This document shows, one piece after another, positions 32,074-34,169 of a DNA stretch of 34,169 nucleotides. Position 1 is the first letter of the stretch, and every line of letters starts with the position of its first letter. Where the stretch lies: positions 1-34,169 of the forward strand of contig DDCR01000021.1 of assembly GCA_002335115.1 (NCBI GenBank), given 5' to 3'. The stretch comes from Oceanospirillaceae bacterium UBA2001 (GTDB lineage: Bacteria; Pseudomonadota; Gammaproteobacteria; Pseudomonadales; Balneatricaceae). The position numbers were made by a program, and so were the translations under genes. Under the pieces are notes generated by a model. It was given only the letters and a program-made list of their open reading frames with translations. It made no database searches and was not told where the DNA came from.

Positions 32074-33557
32074 GGGGCAACCCCAAATAAGCTCTGGGCT
32101 GCAGCAGTGGCAATTTCCACACTGAGGCGCGTATCAAGGCCAAAGTAGACGTTAGCACTAACAAGCATCCAAACGGGTAGCAAAAAGGCCATCGGCGCTT
32201 CTTTGACCTGCTCCTTACCTGCGATAGGTGCTAAGGGTGCTTTAAAATAGGCCGTCTCAACAATACGCCAAACGTAGACCACGGCTAATAAAGACCCCAG
32301 TAAAACCAGACCTGCCACGGGCCACCAGCCCTTTTCAAGAGCCGCCACCACTAAATACCATTTACTCACAAAGCCCACAGTTAGAGGCACCCCTATGAGG
32401 CTTAAGCCACCCACAACAATGGCTGCCATTGTTAATGGCATTTGACGCCCTAACCCCTGAAAATCTTTCAGCTGGGTACTACCCACACGCAACATCACTG
32501 CACCTAAGGCCAGAAATAAAGCTCCCTTCATCAGTGCATGATTAAACACATGCAACAGCATGGCACTTAAGCCCGCGCTAGTGGTCATGCTGAAGCCCAC
32601 AATCATGTAACCAATCTGCGCCACACTAGAGTAAGCAAACACATGCTTTATATTATCTTGATAAATAGCCACGGTGGAGGCCACAAAGATACCTAACAAA
32701 CCCAATGTTAAAAATACCATTTCCATAGGCAAGGTGGTAAAGGAAAACGACACCCCAAAAATTGAAAAGGTAAAGCGAATCAGCAAATATGCGGCCACCT
32801 TGGTCGAGGTTGCAGCAAAAAATGCAGTGACGATTGATGGTGCATGTGCGTAGGCATTGGGCAGCCATAAATGCAGAGGAAATAGCGCTAACTTTAGGCA
32901 CACACCCACAATAAAAAACACATAAGCAGTAGTCACTGTGCGCGTCTCTGCGACTTCAGGTAAGCGAGTGGCAAGGTCAACCATATTCAAGGTGCCGGTC
33001 ATTTGATACATGAGACCGATACCGATAAGAATAAAAGTTGCACCAATGGTGCCCATAATCAGATACTGAAAAGAGGCCCACAGGGCACGTCTATCTCGAC
33101 CCAACGCGATTAAGGAATATGCAGACAAAGATGAAATTTCTAAGAACACAAATACGTTAAAGGCGTCGCCAGTAGTCACGATGCCCAGCATACCCGTTAA
33201 AGATAGTAGGTAGAGAATATAAAATAGCGTGTGCTTTTCTTGGGGAATTTCTTTTTCTATGCTGGTATGGGCAGCCACCAACACCACAGTGCTGACGCCA
33301 GAAATAATAAGGGCAATAAAGGCATTCAGCTTATCAATGCGATATTCGATACCCCATGGTGGGCTCCAACCGCCTAGTTCATAACTAATAGTGCCCGTCT
33401 GCATGACTTGCTGCAGCAAAAGAATACTTATAATAAACGCGATCGTACTGGCTAGTAGCGTAAACATCCACACCAGCTGTGGCCTTCTTAAAATCAAGCA
33501 GGCAGGGGCCGCCATGAGTGGCACAATGACTTGTAATATGGGCAGGTGCGCTAACAC
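32070..33557 (-). CDS. mrpD: Monovalent cation/H+ antiporter subunit D
   Basis: MrpD-type subunit of 495 residues that moves protons in exchange for Na+ or other cations as part of a multi-subunit complex in the inner membrane. Conserved charged residues are E140 (FVFLEISSLSAYSLIALG), K222 (LKLALFPLHLWLP) and K253 (TSTKVAAYLLIRF). The LPNAYAHAPSIV segment is closest to MrpD. It overlaps mrpC by 7 bases and the next antiporter-like gene by 4, in the B-C-D order of Mrp operons. Confidence 0.9.
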   Translation of the reverse strand: MLAHLPILQVIVPLMAAPACLILRRPQLVWMFTLLASTIAFIISILLLQQVMQTGTISYELGGWSPPWGIEYRIDKLNAFIALIISGVSTVVLVAAHTSIEKEIPQEKHTLFYILYLLSLTGMLGIVTTGDAFNVFVFLEISSLSAYSLIALGRDRRALWASFQYLIMGTIGATFILIGIGLMYQMTGTLNMVDLATRLPEVAETRTVTTAYVFFIVGVCLKLALFPLHLWLPNAYAHAPSIVTAFFAATSTKVAAYLLIRFTFSIFGVSFSFTTLPMEMVFLTLGLLGIFVASTVAIYQDNIKHVFAYSSVAQIGYMIVGFSMTTSAGLSAMLLHVFNHALMKGALFLALGAVMLRVGSTQLKDFQGLGRQMPLTMAAIVVGGLSLIGVPLTVGFVSKWYLVVAALEKGWWPVAGLVLLGSLLAVVYVWRIVETAYFKAPLAPIAGKEQVKEAPMAFLLPVWMLVSANVYFGLDTRLSVEIATAAAQSLFGVAP

Positions 33558-33940
33558 GGCTGAGACTCCTTGTCTTGATTGTCCATAGCCTGATTGTCCA
33601 TAGCTTGGATTTCATCTTCATCGATGGTGCCATAGGCTTCTTTAAGCCTAATGGTTAAGGCAAGCCCAAGTGCAGTGGTTGCTATACCAACCACGATTGC
33701 CGTAAGAATGAGCACATGAGGCAATGGGTTTGAGTAGAGCGTGATGTTTTCTTGCCAGATCGGCGCAGTGCCGCCCTCAACCTTTCCCAGGCTGATGTAA
33801 AAAATAAAAACCGACGTCTGAAAAATATTTAGACCCACAATTTTTTTAATAAGGTGGCCATGGGCGATGATGATGTAAAAGCCAATCATCATCAACACAA
33901 TCACAATCCAATAGTTATAAAGGCCCAGTATCATGCTCAT
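33551..33940 (-). CDS. mrpC: Monovalent cation/H+ antiporter subunit C (NuoK-like)
   Basis: Three-helix NuoK-like protein of 129 residues. The helices lie at about 8-27, 36-52 and 72-97, with GLNIFQTSVFIFYI and PLPHVLILTAIVVGIATTALGLAL matching MrpC. The C-terminal tail after about residue 105 is acidic and polar and contains the duplicated pentapeptide AMDNQ-AMDNQ, encoded by a tandem repeat. It overlaps mrpB by 4 bases and mrpD by 7. Confidence 0.92.
   Translation of the reverse strand: MSMILGLYNYWIVIVLMMIGFYIIIAHGHLIKKIVGLNIFQTSVFIFYISLGKVEGGTAPIWQENITLYSNPLPHVLILTAIVVGIATTALGLALTIRLKEAYGTIDEDEIQAMDNQAMDNQDKESQPC
33576..33605. repeat. 15-bp tandem duplication in the mrpC 3' end
   Basis: TGATTGTCCATAGCC is followed at once by TGATTGTCCATAGCT, two 15-base units differing only at the last base. 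They encode a doubled AMDNQ in the MrpC tail without shifting the frame. This looks like recent slippage in an unconstrained cytoplasmic tail. Confidence 0.85.
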
Positions 33941-34169
33941 AGGGACTCACCTTTTTTCGCCTGTTGATATTCACTGCGTCCAGCGAAACTAAAGAAGATC
34001 ATAATCATCACTGACGCCACCGTAACGCCTACGCCCAGCTCAATTAAAAGAATGCCTAAATGCTGCCCCGCAATGGGGTCAGCAGACAACACATCATAAT
34101 CCAAAAAGCTACCGCCATTGAGCATCGATACCACGCCCACACTGCCATAGATCAACACCCCAACGGCAG
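33937..34169 (-). CDS. mrpB: Monovalent cation/H+ antiporter subunit B (partial, 5' end off the right edge)
   Basis: C-terminal part (76 codons up to the window edge) of an MnhB/MrpB-type membrane subunit. The frame is open to the right edge, so the start is missing. Visible are a helix, the loop GGSFLDYDVLSAD typical of MnhB, a second helix HLGILLIELGVGVTVASVMI and the basic-polar tail. Its stop overlaps the mrpC start by 4 bases. The rest of the operon, perhaps including E, F and G subunits, must lie to the right. Confidence 0.87.
   Translation of the reverse strand, partial: AVGVLIYGSVGVVSMLNGGSFLDYDVLSADPIAGQHLGILLIELGVGVTVASVMIMIFFSFAGRSEYQQAKKGESL

Overview
The window looks like chromosomal DNA of a marine-type gammaproteobacterium. 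That assignment is inferred from protein flavour and gene content (Mrp-type cation antiporter, non-pyrrolysine MttB with a dimethylglycine-dehydrogenase-like partner, malonyl-CoA decarboxylase, many small-molecule ABC importers); there is no rRNA or other marker. I see no tRNA, rRNA, CRISPR array, insertion sequence or phage gene. Coding density is high.

Layout from left to right. (1) 1-963, minus strand: a CbtA/CbtB cobalt-uptake pair behind a short cobalamin riboswitch; cbtA runs off the left edge. (2) 1176-2171, plus: branched-chain amino acid aminotransferase. (3) 2186-10692: a divergent catabolic cluster. Leftward run ABC ATPase, permease, AhpD-like protein, 2OG-Fe(II)-type oxygenase, XRE-cupin regulator, M29/NicX-like metalloenzyme and, after a gap, a DAO-family flavoprotein. 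Rightward run the solute-binding protein, a GST-like protein and a creatininase-family amidohydrolase. The shared promoter region carries repeated TGCAA boxes. The natural reading is uptake and breakdown of one small, probably carboxylated, nitrogenous compound; the substrate is unknown. (4) 10728-16965: an MttB-family methyltransferase and an 805-residue FAD/GcvT oxidoreductase in one operon, a cystathionine-gamma-synthase-like PLP enzyme downstream, and a divergent LysR regulator. This looks like demethylation of a methylated amine or betaine. (5) 17015-18340: malonyl-CoA decarboxylase, followed by a gene-poor stretch with a G9 tract and a large inverted repeat. (6) 18784-19448: three tiny membrane proteins in tandem, unrecognised. 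(7) 19672-28410: an AcoR-like regulator diverging from an operon of zinc alcohol dehydrogenase, binding protein, two permeases and two different ATPases, closed by a strong terminator. The ATPases have complementary defects, predicting one normal and one degenerate ATP site. The regulator's AAA+ domain has lost its GAFTGA loop and Walker B glutamate. (8) 28497 to the right edge, minus: an Mrp-type antiporter operon with MrpB and MrpC, three different antiporter-like D subunits and an 83-residue membrane protein.

The strongest candidates for undescribed biology are the divergent catabolic cluster at 2.2-10.7 kb, the alcohol dehydrogenase/ABC importer operon with its asymmetric ATPase pair and degenerate regulator, the three-D-subunit Mrp-like complex, and the trio of small membrane proteins. 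Functions are assigned by reading motifs; no database search was run.
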